Positions 9,860 through 22,517 of a DNA stretch of 64,000 nucleotides are shown here, one piece after another (the stretch's first letter is position 1; each line of letters starts with the position of its first letter). The notes beneath the pieces were generated by a model. The model did no database searches. It had not been told where the DNA came from and saw only the letters and a list, made by a program, of their open reading frames with translations. The stretch covers positions 1,116,001 to 1,180,000 of the forward strand of contig CAOLHI010000023.1 in assembly GCA_948474755.1 (NCBI GenBank), in the 5' to 3' direction. The stretch is from Ctenosaura bakeri (taxonomy: Eukaryota; Chordata; Lepidosauria; Squamata; Iguanidae). The position numbers and the translations under genes were made by a program.

Positions 9860-12790
9860 GAAATGCGATCAGTAATTGATACCAAATTATTTGCAAAGAA
9901 AACTTGGTTCAGTTCACTCACTGAACATATCAAGATTCCAGAAAATTATAATTAAGGGAACTTGGAATTTTGGCAAATCTGTTCCGGACTGCTTTCATGT
10001 ACCTCAGCGAAATAGGTCTGTTGTTCTCTGCCTTGGATAAACAGGGGTGGTTCTGGGAGTGTGATCCCCTGCTAGATTCCTGATTGGAAAGGTGTTTGGA
10101 CCTCGGATCAGACACTGAAATTGTCTGAGAAAGCAGGATATTGGAGCATTGCCATGTTACTTGGTTGATGTGTACACAGAGTTGGGGGCAGGATTGCAGG
10201 TTAAATGTTAAATGCAGTTTAAATGTTATCAAATGAGAAAAACATAGTGTCAAAAGATACTCGGAAATGGCCTGTCGTGAAATTGTAACCTTTGTTCTTC
10301 AGAAATAACATTTACATGTTGGTGAATGCTGGTCTGTTTTCATGCTCCAACTTTTGAACTCTTGACATCCATAATAAATGTGAAGATTATTAGCCAAAGA
10401 AGGTCAGAATTCAGGATTGCGTCAAGCACAACATGAAATTATAGAAAGAGCAGAATTCCTCAACTGAACAACATCAAGGAAAAGCAGTGTTGTGAGGGCA
10501 AGGCAGCCACTGGAGTTGAAGCTTTTTTCAAAATTGAAGAGTAGTTAGAAGAAAAAGAGGAACAGATTTTCTATACCAGGTTAAGAAGATGAATGCAGTG
10601 AAGATGCCTGCATTGCAACATACGTGAAGAATAGGATCAAGAAGCATTTGAGGGACCAAATAATCCTAATCAAGGTTGATGGCAACCTTGATGTAGTTAT
10701 TTTTAAGAGCAAAGCTGCATCTGCTCTGCAAGATTTCTAGACGCATAATCAAAAATTAAGACTAGAAGATAAGAAGTATTGCTTTGAGACATACAGTTTC
10801 TTAATTAAAAACAATATTGCCTGTGTGCCTGTTTCAGGATATACTTCTGATAGTCTTTGGAGGATGGATGCCAGTATATTTTGGATTGTTTGCAAAAAAT
10901 TTTAAGGACAATATTTAGAAATAACTGAGTGCTTCCAAAAATTGTAGGGCAAGGCAAGTAGCTACATCAAAGCAGACCTTTTCAGTGGTAGCTCCCTGCC
11001 CTCCCAGAACGTTTCCCTGGGACCTGCTGTATGGTCTTTTCTGTAGTAGGTGACATTTTAATTCTTTCAGATGTTTTTAGAACCCTTTTTAGTGCTTAAT
11101 ACTTTTAATTGCTCCCAGTTTTTTAATAAAGATTATATTCGCTGTTCACATTGTAATCCTGTTGGTGCAGTACACTAGTGTTTGCCCTTCTAGGGCTGCA
11201 CAGCAGTGGTGAAAGAAGGCAGACTAAATCTTCTGGCTTTGGACAGTCTTGATCTTCCACTGTCTTACTTCAGTTGTAGTCACTGTATCTGTAGTTTTTT
11301 TCCTTCTGCTACTACTGCCTATGCTGTCACACTGCCCATTTTCTTGATATTCTCTTTTTTTTTCCAGTCATTGTTTTGTTACCAGCTGCCTTGAATCACA
11401 TTTTGGGAGAAAAGTGGGATATAAGTTCAATAAATCAAATAAAATGTGTGTTTTATATTTTTAATGTACTATAAAGCACCTAGAGATATGTGATTATCAA
11501 GCAGTCTTTAGAGTGTAGTTTTTAAAAATACATTTGAAACTACATGCTTTAGATCAGGGCATTTAACAAGTAGCTTGACCTACAGCCACCACCAGTGCAG
11601 TGGAAAAGAAAAACAGAACCCTATGCCCTATGCATGCCTACCTGTGATATGTATGAGACACACTGTGGATTGTGTGCCTGTGTAAACTGATTGGTTTTGC
11701 TGGGGGAGGATTGGGTTGGTCTTCAGAATGTGCACTATAAGCTCACCCTCAGAGCCTGTTTTTACTGACATATTGAACCTTTGTCTGTGCTCTGTATTCC
11801 TAACCACACGTGGACGTTCACATGATGGAATACTCAACCATACAAAACTATTTCCTCTAAAAAAATGTAAATAGTAGGGTTTTTTTTTCGTTTTTGGCTT
11901 ATTAGTCATAATTTAGTCATGTATTATAATTTAGTTAGGTAAGTTTTTTTTTATATTTTATGGGTTGTATTGTTTTTTTTCTTGGTTTTGTGTATGATTG
12001 GGTATTGTTTGTATGTGTTTTATGTTTTGGTTTAATATTAATAGCAAAAGAAAAATTTCCTCTATACTGTACAGAAAACTAGCTTGTCAGCTTCCCTACA
12101 TGCTTGCTTTAGTCATCTTCCTTGCACACTAGCTTGCTATGTGAAGGGAGGTGGTGAAGGCTTGTTTTGTTGTTTTATATTTGTTTTTGTTTTGTATGGA
12201 AGCATCTGTCGCATGTCCAGCACTGAAACTGCTCTAATGCTAAATGGAATGTGGAAAGGGGAGGTTGGAGTGGATTAATTTCCCTATTTATTTAATTTTA
12301 TTCCATCTTTCTCCCAGCGTGAGACCCTCTATCCATACATACTATTGTGGTAAAATTAGCCCCCCATTTCTTTATGCAAATATAATTAATATTGCTGCCT
12401 CTCCAGGAGATAGTTCCACATTCACACATTTGTCTCAAGGGCATCTCTGAAAGCAAAGTGATTTATACAGAATATGTGGAAGACTGGGTGGGTGACCAGT
12501 CCTCTGTCTTCAAGCATGCAGATGGCTAAGCTCAAGGGAAATAAAACACTAATCCTTTCATAGTAAACAGAGAGTTTTTGAAAGTAAACCATTTACGCTT
12601 TAAATGATTATTGTCTTCAGTGTCTTGTAGTATGGAAGGCCTGAGGGAAAAACTACATATAATACATGTTTGCTGGTATATAGTGAAGTAAGTTATGTAA
12701 CATTTTCTATAAGATTATTCATGTGGTTATGCAAGCATCGTCATGGATTTTTATTTTGCTATTTTTAAAAGTATGTTACCTGGAGGGGAA
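9860..12790. other. Intergenic stretch, mostly unassigned
   Basis: AT-rich DNA with no supported gene. Around 10380-10900 there is a decayed open-frame remnant (a plus reading includes NRIKKHLRDQIILIKVDG with interruptions) whose origin I do not recognise. Around 11370-11445 an L2-like 3' end is possible (CTGCCTTGAATCAC...GTGGGATATAAGTTCAATAAAT). Confidence 0.4.
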
Positions 12791-12799
12791 TGAGCTAAA

Positions 12800-13020
12800 T
12801 ATTCTAAAGACACCAGATTGTGTCTGATCTTGGAAAGTAAGCAGAGTCAGGCCTGGTTAATACTTGGATGGAGGATCAGCAATGAATACCAGGTGCTGTA
12901 AGGTACATTTCAAAGGAAGGCCAGGCCAAATCACCTCTTGAGTATTCCTTGTCTAAAAAAACCTTGTGGAATTCATGGGGTTGCCATAAGGCAATCGGTG
13001 AATTGAAGACACATACCACT
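12800..13020 (+). mobile_element. 5S-rRNA-derived SINE
   Basis: The head matches the 3' two thirds of vertebrate 5S rRNA, including the internal promoter region: GTCTGATCTTGGAAAGTAAG, then GCCTGGTTAATACTTGGATG, then ACCAGGTGCTGTA. The body continues with the GAATTCATGGGGTTGCCATA...TGAAGACACA tail that resembles the tail of the tRNA-type SINEs. It is a diverged retroposon, not a 5S gene. Confidence 0.85.
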
Positions 13021-13025
13021 GTCAT

Positions 13026-14098
13026 TCGTGTTGGCAATGATACAGGAAAGACTTAGTTTTGCAGTTCTAAGCTCACTTACTAACGAGGAAGGCCTGTTGA
13101 CCTATGATTAAACACACAATCATAGGATTTGAAGGAATCACAAGGGCCCTGCCCATGCAAGAATCCACATGTTTGGGATTGCAGGATGGCACTTTGAAAA
13201 TAGGGTATAGGATATGGTTAAGGAAGTAGGAACTGGTATGTATTTTAGATAGATCTTGTGCATGCGGCTGTATGATCTTGTACAAGGGGGCTGTGGGAAT
13301 GGAACCCTCCAGATCATGTTGGATTTCAGCTTCATTGGGCCCTCATGTGCATAACATCCTCCAGTCTTCTGCATGTAGCATTAAATGTATTAAAGTCTTT
13401 TCTTGGTCAGATTACTTGTCAAGTTACTAAAGCCCTTCACCTGCAGCAGGGTTACTAATTACATGGCTTGTAGGATGCATGGAGGGAGCCAGTGTGGCCT
13501 CAGATGCCCCAGAACCCACCTGCACCCAAAATAAGCCCCAAAACTATTTTTGACTGAAGATGCACTGCAAACTGTTAGAAAACACTTGAAAAGACTGTCC
13601 TTACCCTGAAACAGGAAGATGAACTCTTCAACCCTTCCCTCAACTCTCCAAATAGCAGTCAAGAAGGGCACAACATCACTTCCAGTTACCCCAAATGGTA
13701 CGCACTGTGGCCCTCTGAAGAAGCTGAAGATCAGGTGGTGCAGCCCTCTGGGTTCTGGACCATTCCTATCCCTTGTCTGCAGACTACTGTAGAGCTGGAA
13801 ATGTTAAGGCTTTGGAGGAAAAAAGATCTGTGGGCTACTGTGAAGGATGTGCATATGATGAAGTGAATACTAGCCTACAAAGACTTATTATACATTGATA
13901 AGACCGAAGTTTCACAACTCAGCTGCACTCAACTAGCAATTCTATCTCTGAAAACGGCTAATTTTCTAAGTAGCTGTCTTTGAAACTTTTTTGAACTGCT
14001 GCATGTGAAGCATTGTAAACTCTTTGCACAATCTAATATTTAAAGTGGTTAACTGTTTTTTTCCAGTGTCTGAGTATGTGCTTGTAGTGATGGGTACA
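13026..14098. other. Intergenic, nothing recognised
   Basis: Several short open frames on the minus strand (for example 13459-13671) have no recognisable domain. No repeat identified. Confidence 0.4.
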
Positions 14099-14107
14099 TT
14101 AATAACC

Positions 14108-14292
14108 ATAGTGGTTGTTGTGTACCTTCAAGTCATTTCTGATGTATGGCAACCCTAAGACAAACCTGTCATTGGGTTTTCTGTATGACATGCCCAAGGT
14201 CACTCAGTGGGTTTCTGTGGCCTAGCAGGGAACTGAACCCTGGTCTCCAGTGTCATAGTCCATTGCTCAAACCATTAGACTATGCTGACTCC
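14108..14292 (-). mobile_element. tRNA-derived SINE with 9-bp target duplication
   Basis: Minus copy; the plus strand reads GTTGTTGTGTACCTTCAAGT at the tail end and CAAACCATTAGACTATGCTG at the head end. It is flanked by TTAATAACC at 14099-14107 and 14293-14301. Confidence 0.85.
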
Positions 14293-14751
14293 TTAATAAC
14301 CCTAATAAAAATGCTAAAATTGCAGGATGCAAGATCAAAACTAAAGTAGATTCCACAAATCCAGGAATCAAAGTTAATTTAAATGTATATGCAATGGCTT
14401 GACTATCTTCTATGTGTTTTATAACTAAAAATATCTCAGTTTGATGATCTTTAAAAAATTACAGAAACACAGGATTCTTAATTTATAATATTCTTTGATA
14501 TTCTATTGACATATTTGGAGATGATTTTCCAAGGACTGTGTAATACTGTGGAGGATCATTCTTCCAGCTGTCAAACCCAAATATTCTAAATTAATTTGCA
14601 TAAACCATGTCTGTTAGCGCAAATGGTGGGAGTGATCCCATTTGTTTTATTTAAAACATCATAACATGCTATTTGATCAGCAAAGACTTCCCGCCTGACT
14701 TACAAAAATTAATAGAGCAGACCCTCAAGCATATCATTTCAGGATTCTGCA

Positions 14752-14963
14752 CTGCATAGTGTAGTGGTTTGAGCACTGAACTACGACTGGAGATGAGGGT
14801 TTGAAGGCTTGCACAGTGCTGGAACCCCGCTGGGTGACATTGGGCAAGTCGCACTCAACCTCAGAGGAAGGCAAAGACAACCCCACCTGAACAAATCTGG
14901 CTAAGAAAACCCCATGATAGGTTCACCTTAGGGTTACTATAAATGACTTGAAGGCACACAACA
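14752..14963 (+). mobile_element. tRNA-derived SINE with 8-bp target duplication
   Basis: Plus copy running from the ATAGTGTAGTGGTTTGAGCA head, through a GGGTGACATTGGGCAAGTCG core, to the tail GACTTGAAGGCACACAACA. ATTCTGCA flanks it at 14744-14751 and 14964-14971. Confidence 0.85.
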
Positions 14964-15000
14964 ATTCTGCAGCACCGAGGGAATGTTCTAGTTATGAATA

Positions 15001-15428
15001 CAGTTGGCCCTCCACATTTGTAGTCTGACTTCCACAAATCTCATTATTTGCAAGTTTCTTCAACTGCTCCCCACACCACCTCGGGTGCTTCTTTGCCAGG
15101 GGAGCTTTCAGCAGTTCTGGTCAGGCGGTGCGGCCCTTTAAAAACCCACCTCAGTCCTCTGATGCCTGGCCAACTAAGAATGGCTTGCGCCCCAATCCCT
15201 CTCCTGATACCCCCACATACACACTCAAGGAAAGAGATGTACAAGACAGAGGAAGCATAGAGTGGCAATGCCAAACCACCCCTTTTCATCTTCTTTCCCT
15301 GACCTGGTTTGGAACCCAGGCCTTTGCCCCCTTCCCACAGACACACACGCTCGTTTTAATATTTGCAATTTGTCCACTTTTGTGAGGGTCCTATGTCACT
15401 AGCCCTAGCGAATGTGGAGGGCCAACTG
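15001..15428. mobile_element. pogo/Tigger-type MITE with good terminal inverted repeats
   Basis: The ends are CAGTTGGCCCTCCACATT and its near-perfect inverse AATGTGGAGGGCCAACTG. TA precedes the left end; TC follows the right (one change from TA). The internal GC-rich stretch gives long shadow frames on both strands and no transposase. Confidence 0.8.
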
Positions 15429-15439
15429 TCGTTCTTTTT

Positions 15440-16310
15440 TTTTTAGACTACTGTGCAGTATATTCTATAGAATGCATCTGTTTAAATGCAGTTAACTCCT
15501 AAAGATGAGGTCTGTGCTAGCCTTATCATTTGAAGAAGTTTTATTTTAATCATATTCCTCACTGAAAGGCACTAAATAAATTAGCTGCACATAGATGATG
15601 AGCAAGTCTGAACTGATGCTGACTAATCTGGCAGGAGATCTTGGAATCATGGGGAGTAACTCAATGAAAAGTCAACTTTGCAGTGAAGATGAATAAGGCA
15701 AATCCTAGATAGCAAGGCATGGACTGAAGGCTGATGATGCAGCTGCTTGAAGCTAATCAGTGCTTTGTCTAGTCAGGGCCTAAAGGGAGACTGCATGGGC
15801 ATGTCATATTGATTTCCATGTCTGAAGAAATGTGGGACATACATTTACCAACTGAATAACACCGCAAGAATTAAAAACAAAAGGATTGGTGTTTTAACAC
15901 CTTTCTAGTGTGACTACATTTGGAACGCTGTGTGTAGTTCAGGTCTCTCCTGACATTATTGTAGAATGGAAGAAGACAAGTGATGTGCACTCAATTCAAA
16001 TATTTTGAAGGGTCTTGTTTAAAAAGAAAGGGAGGGTATCCATGGGCTAAGAAGCAATGGAGCTAAGCCACAGCTTAGAGAATTTACTTTGGGAACATCA
16101 GCACCCACAGATCCCTCCAGCATGCTGCTTGGAGGAATCTGAGAGCTGTGGTCTAAAATATAATTTTTCTCAGTTAAATCATGAAGTAGAAGGAATCCTT
16201 AACTGCAAGATCAGCTGGCTAGCAGAGCAAAGTTTTCTAAGGACAATGTACAGTCACCTTCCTTGGGGGTTTTCAGGAAAAGACCTGGCAAGAACTTGTC
16301 AAAGAGTGAT
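15440..16310. other. Intergenic, nothing recognised
   Basis: No gene or named repeat seen. An 85-codon plus frame at 16057-16314 has no recognisable domain. Confidence 0.35.
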
Positions 16311-16319
16311 TTGAACTAG

Positions 16320-16942
16320 AGTGGAACAAGGTTTGATTTGGGTGAAGGAATAGAGGGCGTTCTTATCGAAGTTGCAGATGACACCGGATTAGGAGGGGTA
16401 GCTAACACCCCAGAGGACAGGATCAGAATTCAAAGTGATAGCAGATTAGAGAGGTGGGCCAAAACTAACAAAATGAATTTCAGTAGGGAAAAGGGTAAGA
16501 TACTACACTTGGGAAGAAAAAATGGAATGCACAGATAAGAGTTGGACGACCCCTGGCTTCACCATAATACACACAAACAGGATCTAGTAGTCTTGGTAGA
16601 CCACAAGCTGAACAATGTGATTCTGGGCTGCATCAACAGGAATGTAGCGTCTAGGGTCAAGGGAAGTGATGGTCCCTCTCTGTTCTGCTTTGGTCAGACC
16701 ACTACTATCCTGGAATACTGTGTCCAGTTCTGGGTACCACAGTTCAGGAAGAATAGTGCCAAGCTGGAAAGTGTCCAGAGGAGGGCAATCAAAATGGTAG
16801 AAGGCTTCAAAACTACACCCTATGAAGAGAGGCTTAGGGAGCTGGGTACGTTTAGCCTGGAGAAGAAGTGACATTGTAGCTATGTTTAAATACTTGAAGG
16901 GATGTCATATGGAGGACAGAGCAAACCTGTTTTCTGCTACTC
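16320..16942 (+). mobile_element. CR1 LINE, left part of an interrupted copy (reverse transcriptase region)
   Basis: The plus strand encodes decayed CR1 ORF2: a VADDT catalytic-box remnant within IEVADDTGLGGVANTPEDR, then KILHLGRKN, then LEYCVQFWVPQF and KLESVQRRAIKMVEG. Stops and frameshifts are present. It is cut at 16942 by an opposite-strand CR1 and resumes at 17401. Confidence 0.9.
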
Positions 16943-17400
16943 ATAGAATCATAGAAATGTAGAGTTGGAAGAGACCACAGGGGCCATCCAGTCCAACCTC
17001 CTGCCATGCAGGAACACCCTCAAAGCACTCCTGACAGATTTAAAACCTCCAAAGAAGGAGACTCCACTACACTCCGAGGCAGCATATTTCACTGCCGGAC
17101 AGCCCTGACCATCAGGAAGTTCTTCTTCCTGAGGTTCAGGTGGAATCTCCTTTCCTGCAGCTTGAATCCATTGCTCCTTGTCCTGGTCTCTGGAGCAGTA
17201 GAAAACAAGCCCACTCCCTCCTCTACATGGCATCCCTTCAAATATTTAAACATGGCTATCATGTCCCCTCTTAACCTTCTCTTCTGCAGACTAAATATAC
17301 CCAGCTCTCTAAGTCTATCCTCATAGGGCATGGCTTCCAGACTCCTCACCATTTTGGTCGCCGCCCTCTGGACTTGCTCCAGCTTGACCATGTCCTTCTC
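16943..17400 (-). mobile_element. CR1 LINE 3' end, inserted in another CR1
   Basis: 5'-truncated copy of the CR1 ORF2 C-terminus on the minus strand ([15 protein letters not shown] ... [19 protein letters not shown] ... [12 protein letters not shown]). It ends, on the plus strand's left side, in CATAGAATCATAGAA, the inverse of the CR1 ATTCTATG terminal repeat. Confidence 0.92.
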
Positions 17401-17640
17401 CAAAGACTACAACATGGAACAACAACATCAAACCTCAGGAAAAAAGATTCTGTCTAATCATTAGGAAGTTTGACAGTAGAATACATTGCCTCAATAGAGT
17501 GTGGTGGAGTCTCCTCTTTTGGAGGTTTTTAAACAGAGGCTGGATGGTCATCTGTTGGGAATGCTTTCAAGATACATTCCTTCATGACGGGGGGTTGGAC
17601 TCATGTGCCCTTGTGGTCTTCCAACTCTTATGTTTCTAAA
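17401..17640 (+). mobile_element. CR1 LINE, right part of the interrupted copy
   Basis: Continues the 16320-16942 element exactly: ...GCTACTC joins CAAAGACTAC... to give the expected CR1 sequence seen intact at 57975. It runs through TTTGGAGGTTTTTAAACAGA and GGATGGTCATCTGTTGGGAA to the end of the CR1 3' region. Confidence 0.88.
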
Positions 17641-17749
17641 GCTGAGCTCTTCTAATTCTATGTGATTTCATAGTTATAGACACAGTAAATTTACAGTAAT
17701 ATATTTCATGGGGATCTAAATGTACATGCAGTATGTATTAGCATGTTAG

Positions 17750-17943
17750 AAAGCCAGCATGGTGTAGTGGTTTGAGCATTAGACTATGACCCTGGAGACC
17801 ACGGTTTGATTTCTCACTTGACCATGGAAACTCGCTGTGTGACCTTGGGCACATCATATACTCTCAGCCCTAGAAAACCCCATGATAGATTCACCTGAGG
17901 GTCCCCATAAGTCAGAAATGACTTGAAGGCACACAACAACATG
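17750..17943 (+). mobile_element. tRNA-derived SINE
   Basis: Starts GAAAGCCAGCATGGTGTAGT (A-box region), has CGGTTTGATTTC in place of the B box, and ends AATGACTTGAAGGCACACAA CAACA. Full-length plus copy with a shortened middle. Confidence 0.9.
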
Positions 17944-18411
17944 AGCATGGTTCTGCTCTGTTCAGATGTCCCTGCATTTAAATAATTTCTTACAAATTCT
18001 AGTTCATATTTAAAGTTCAGGTTCAGTTCTGACATTGTGACATCATAGTTAAGGAACCTTAATTATTGTTCAGCATAATGTCTGAACTTATCAGCCATAA
18101 CCTGTAGATGGCCAGTAAACCAGAAATAAAAAAAACCATAGTTTGAAGTGGGTTTTCATGATCCACGCTAACCATGGTTCAGCACATAATCTGAACTGAC
18201 AAACGTTAGTCACTGTGACTCTGGTTGCTCGCCTCTGGAGGCAAGACTAGCCTTATGACTTTGAGAACCTGAATGCTATCTGGGAAGAAAATTGGCATGC
18301 ATTTCTAAACCATGGTTCATCTTCTGTACATATGGGAACTGAAACTACCATTTCTTGTTCTATATCACTGCACCATTGGTAATGTGGCATGCTGACAAGT
18401 AGCCAGACTAA

Positions 18412-18610
18412 GGCCATTTATGCACTACACTGTTACAGTGCTATTCCATTTTCAGCATCCTAGTGAATCCTGGAGTTTGCAGTTTAGAGAAGATCATTTA
18501 GAATTCTCTGCTAAAGAGCTCTTTGCCCTTAGGATACTACAAACCCCAGAATTCCACAGGATGTTGAAAGTGGAATAATAGCACTATAACAGTGTAGTTC
18601 AGAAATGGCC
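18412..18610. mobile_element. Palindromic foldback MITE, copy 1 of 6
   Basis: About 200 bp, almost entirely an inverted repeat: left GGCCATTTATGCACTACACT, right inverse ending AGAAATGGCC. The arms meet near an AGAGCTCTTTG centre. No coding capacity. No target duplication that I could establish. Confidence 0.8.
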
Positions 18611-18937
18611 ATAGTCAGACTTTCCACAGGCCATTCTTGTAGAATACTGTTGTCTGGGGGCATCTGGAGTGCCTCCCTGATGTAGTGCCCAATCAGCTGA
18701 AAGGTGAAGATGGACAGTAATATAACGCTGGTTGGAGGCACTGAACTGGCCACTCTTCCATGGGCCTTTCTAAGAGTGGCAATAACTGGGGTGGGGGCAG
18801 AGAGGGCAGGTACCAGCTACAGCTTTTGGTTTGTAGAATCCAAGATAACCACAAAATATGGTTACATGTGATGTTTGAATTTAGTGATTCAACTCAGTGT
18901 TGTATGTGTGTCAGAAGTGTAGCACATATACTCCACC

Positions 18938-19075
18938 TGTCCCAAATTAGCAGTCCCAATTAATCTTCTGTTGTCCCACTTTTCCAGTTGCTTTTAAAAT
19001 GTCCCAGTTTCTCTCTCCTTTTCCCACTTCTCCCCTTTCTCCTCAGCATACTTTAACTATTGCAAACTTGAATTC
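18938..19075 (-). repeat. Unclassified dispersed repeat, partial copy (reverse)
   Basis: Reversed, this contains the ACTGGGACATTTTAAAAGCA...GTGGGACAACAG block found in the longer copies at 38620 and 41755. Confidence 0.6.
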
Positions 19076-19089
19076 AAAGTACAAGAGTA

Positions 19090-19322
19090 TTTTGTTGGTG
19101 CTGTGTGTTGTTGCGTGCCTTCAAGTCGTTTCTTGAAGCTAAAGGCAAACCTATCATGAGGTTTTCTTGGCAAGATTTGTTCAAAGGGCCTTTGCTTTCC
19201 TCTGAGGCTGAGAGAATGTGACTTGCTGAAGCTCATCCCATGGGTTTCTATGGCTGTGCAGGAATTTGAATCCTGGCCTCCAGAGTCGTCCAGCACTCAA
19301 ACCTTTACCCCATGCTGACTCT
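19090..19322 (-). mobile_element. tRNA-derived SINE, near full length
   Basis: The plus strand shows the inverse: GTTGTTGCGTGCCTTCAAGT, then TCATGAGGTTTTCTTGGCAA, AGAATGTGACTTGCTGAAG, GAATTTGAATCCTGGCCTCC, and the head CATGCTGACTCTC. Confidence 0.88.
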
Positions 19323-19679
19323 CTTCTGTATTAGACTCAGTAAGAATGCATTCTAGAGGGAACTGAGAAGCTTGTGGCTTTTGCCTGGTTGGGAGATCAA
19401 GAGAAGTGGTATCCTAAACAGATTATATTGTTGTATCATTAGATTATGAACTATTAGGGACTCTAGGAAAAAGACAAATGGAAAAAGAAGTGTTCCAATG
19501 TGCAAGCCAATATGCCACACTGGCTCTCAAAAGTAGTTTTCCTTTGATTAACTCAATGGGAAAAGGGGAGGCAAGGGAAGGGGCAGGGATTTACCCTCTC
19601 CAGTAGGTTTAGGCATAGGCAAACTGCTGCAGCCTCTCCTAATTTGTGTGTTCTTTCACATTAGCAGGATGGCTTCCTC

Positions 19680-20068
19680 CCATACAATCCACCCCATACA
19701 CTAAGGTCCTCTGGACGCCGTTTACTTAAGCCAGCCTGGACTAGAATAACAATGGTCACCCAGAGGAACCTCTTGTCGGCTGCCCCGAGACTGTGGAACG
19801 ACCTGCCAGAAGAGATTAGATAGCATTAGCTTGTCTGAACTTTAAAAAGTACTAAAGACCTATCAGCAGGCCTACCCAGTATACTTTTAACTAAAATGTA
19901 TTTTAGTAATGATGTGTTTTAACTATGATATATTTGTATTTTAAATGGTCTCATCTATTTTTAGTATCTTTTAACTGATGATATATTTTTAATTGTCTTT
20001 TAATTCATGTTGTACCCTGCCTCAAGCCTTGGGGAGAGGCAGGTAACAATTATTATTGTTATTGTTAT
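19680..20068 (+). mobile_element. L2-type LINE 3' fragment
   Basis: A plus reading includes LLSAAPRLWNDLPEEIR, typical of the L2 ORF2 C-terminus in squamates. It is followed by an AT-rich 3' UTR and a CTGCCTCAAGCCTTGGGGAG...GGCAGG tail before an ATTATTGTT run. Confidence 0.7.
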
Positions 20069-20069
20069 G

Positions 20070-22481
20070 ATTTTGGCATCTTGACCATGCTCTGATGTTG
20101 CTCAGCCATGCCTGTTCCAGTTTTCATCTGTGAAATGTTAGAGAGTATGGTAGCATGCTTTTAACGTAGATGAGAAACCACAGCAGGGCGTGCAACTCAC
20201 AGAAAGAAATGCAGTATGTATACATAAGATTTAGGGTCACCATTCCTTGTCTGACAATTCATATATACGTAGATGAAGCCTGATGATCTGTACAGATCTG
20301 TAGAAGAAGAGATGCAACAGTGTAATGAGGAAACTTACATTGTGCTTTGTCTTTCTACCAGTAAATTTCTTCCAGGCTTCCTTTTCTTATTGGTTGATTT
20401 TCCTTTTCTTTCTTGGACATTTCCCACGAATTCTTGCTTTTCTGTATTTTAAAACAACAACAGCCATGACAACACTGTTTTCAAGTCTCTGATCTGAAGT
20501 ATCTAAAAAGCAACAGCCATTTTTTTAAAAAACAATAAAAATAAAAATTGAAGCAGCATGGTTGTTGACACTACATGCTTGATTTTTGTTCAGGAGAAAC
20601 TTTTTAGAACAGCTTGTTGTGACAAAAGCAGAATTCTGGAACTGATAACTATATGCCTTAGCTGTTAAACAAGAAAATAAAGGCAAACTTAAAACACACA
20701 CGCATACAAAAAGGCCTATAGACCTTCTGCACTTTCCAATACCTGGAAAACTTTAAGGCATCTGTTTTCTTTCACTGATCCAGCTGTATTTAATTGTCCC
20801 TATCCTTCAGTCTATTAAGCAAGCGTAGCCCCACAGTAATTCTCTGAAGAATAAAAACTATAATATTAACTCCATTGAAAAAAAATATCCTGTTGAAAAT
20901 TAAGAAACAAGAACAAGGAGCTTGGCCTGTTTGTTAAAACAACATTTATAAGGACACTGAGAAACAAATGATGCCTTTTAAAAGGAGAAACTTGAGAAGG
21001 GTTTGAATGCCTAGCAATTCAAACATCTCAAACGCAGTCTGCCTCTGCCGTGCAAGTGTGCACATCTGTTTTCTGGCTCGTCACCTCCCTTGTGACATAG
21101 ATCCCATGTCATACAGAAGAGAAAAAGCACAACTGTTCTGCCAGGATACATACTGTGAGCGAGGCAACCTCTTCAAAGCTTGCTTCCACTGTGCTGAGTT
21201 CACAATCAGTGCGTTAAAGCTGTAGGCTCAGTGTAGTGTAGTGGATGCAGTGAAGTTTCTAACCAATTTAAGATGAGCAAGAGTCAAATCTTGGATGAAC
21301 TTTAAAGCTAGAGACATCTTATTTGTCATTTTAAAAGTTCATAAGTAAATTCTTCTTGGAATTCAATCTGTCTTGCATGCATGCTAGCAATACTTCAAGA
21401 GACTCTGGCTGCTTATTCCTAGCAGTGGACTCCGCGGGTCAAGGTCTTGTCTACAATTACTTAGTCTTTTTGCAGCAATTGGGGCATTCCTTCCTTACAG
21501 GGGCTGTGCAGGTACTGGAGTAATGTTTCGTCTAATGAGGCATCTCATTTCCCTTCAATATTTCATTGGGCATGTTTGCTCTTGTGGCCGCAAATCAGGT
21601 TATTTTTACACTTGCCGGAATTTGAAATGAATAAGCCTTTGGTCCTCCTAGAATAATCATTGTGTGTGCATGCACACAGAGAAAGAGAAGCCGAGAGAGA
21701 AAGAGAGGGTGTGTGTTCAGGACGAAATCCACAGCTTTCAGGATGAGAGACCTAATATCTTTTCATTCCTGATTAGAAAACATCGATAACAATGCATGTT
21801 GCAACCCAAAGTTGGTATTCAGAAGCTTACCTTTACTGGGCAGCTGCCCCAAAGCACCAAACTGAATTTGCACACAATCATATATAAGAAAACAGATGGC
21901 CTTTGTTGTTGTCCTTGTTGCTTAAAGGCAGTTAATCAAGAGGAGACTGTTTTCAGTAAGAAGTTGCTTGTCACAATTGTTCTGCCCCTTCTCTCTTGCC
22001 TCTCCCTTTATGGCTCTAAACTCTTTCCAAGATTGAACCGACTTCTGGAAACTCTTGAAGAGAGAGAGAGAGACGGTTGGAAAGCAAAGAGTTGGCCATA
22101 AAAAGCAGATGACAAGGAAAGAGGATTAAGCACTAAACTCTCTCATTATTTCTCTGCAAGCTCCCAGCTTTTCAGAAAAGAACTGGGCTGTCAAGATTTT
22201 CTTTGGCCAAGCCAGGAGTCACATGTAGTTTGGCTTGGCCTCTGCCATTTGACTCTTGCTTTCCTTGCAACTTTTCTGTCTCCCCCATTTTTAACCATTT
22301 TTCACTTCCCCGTGCCCCTTCCCAACACTCACTCTCTGCTCATTTTAATTCCCTTTGTTCTTGTCCTTCTCAGCTCTGTGATGCTTTCTTCAGAACTCCT
22401 TTCTCTTCTGTTCAACAGTCAACCCCAACTGCTTTAGAATATTCTGAGACAAAAAATTCTAGCCTGTTCTCCCAGCACTAA

Positions 22482-22484
<3 letters not shown>
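20070..22484. other. Intergenic, nothing firmly recognised
   Basis: Unique-looking DNA. It has purine runs near 21670-21705 and 22050-22070 (AG repeats) and many short unconvincing frames, with no supported gene. Confidence 0.4.

Positions 22485-22513
<29 letters not shown>
22485..22513. repeat. (TG)n microsatellite
   Basis: Uninterrupted TG dinucleotide run of about 29 bp. Confidence 0.95.
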
Positions 22514-22517
<4 letters not shown>

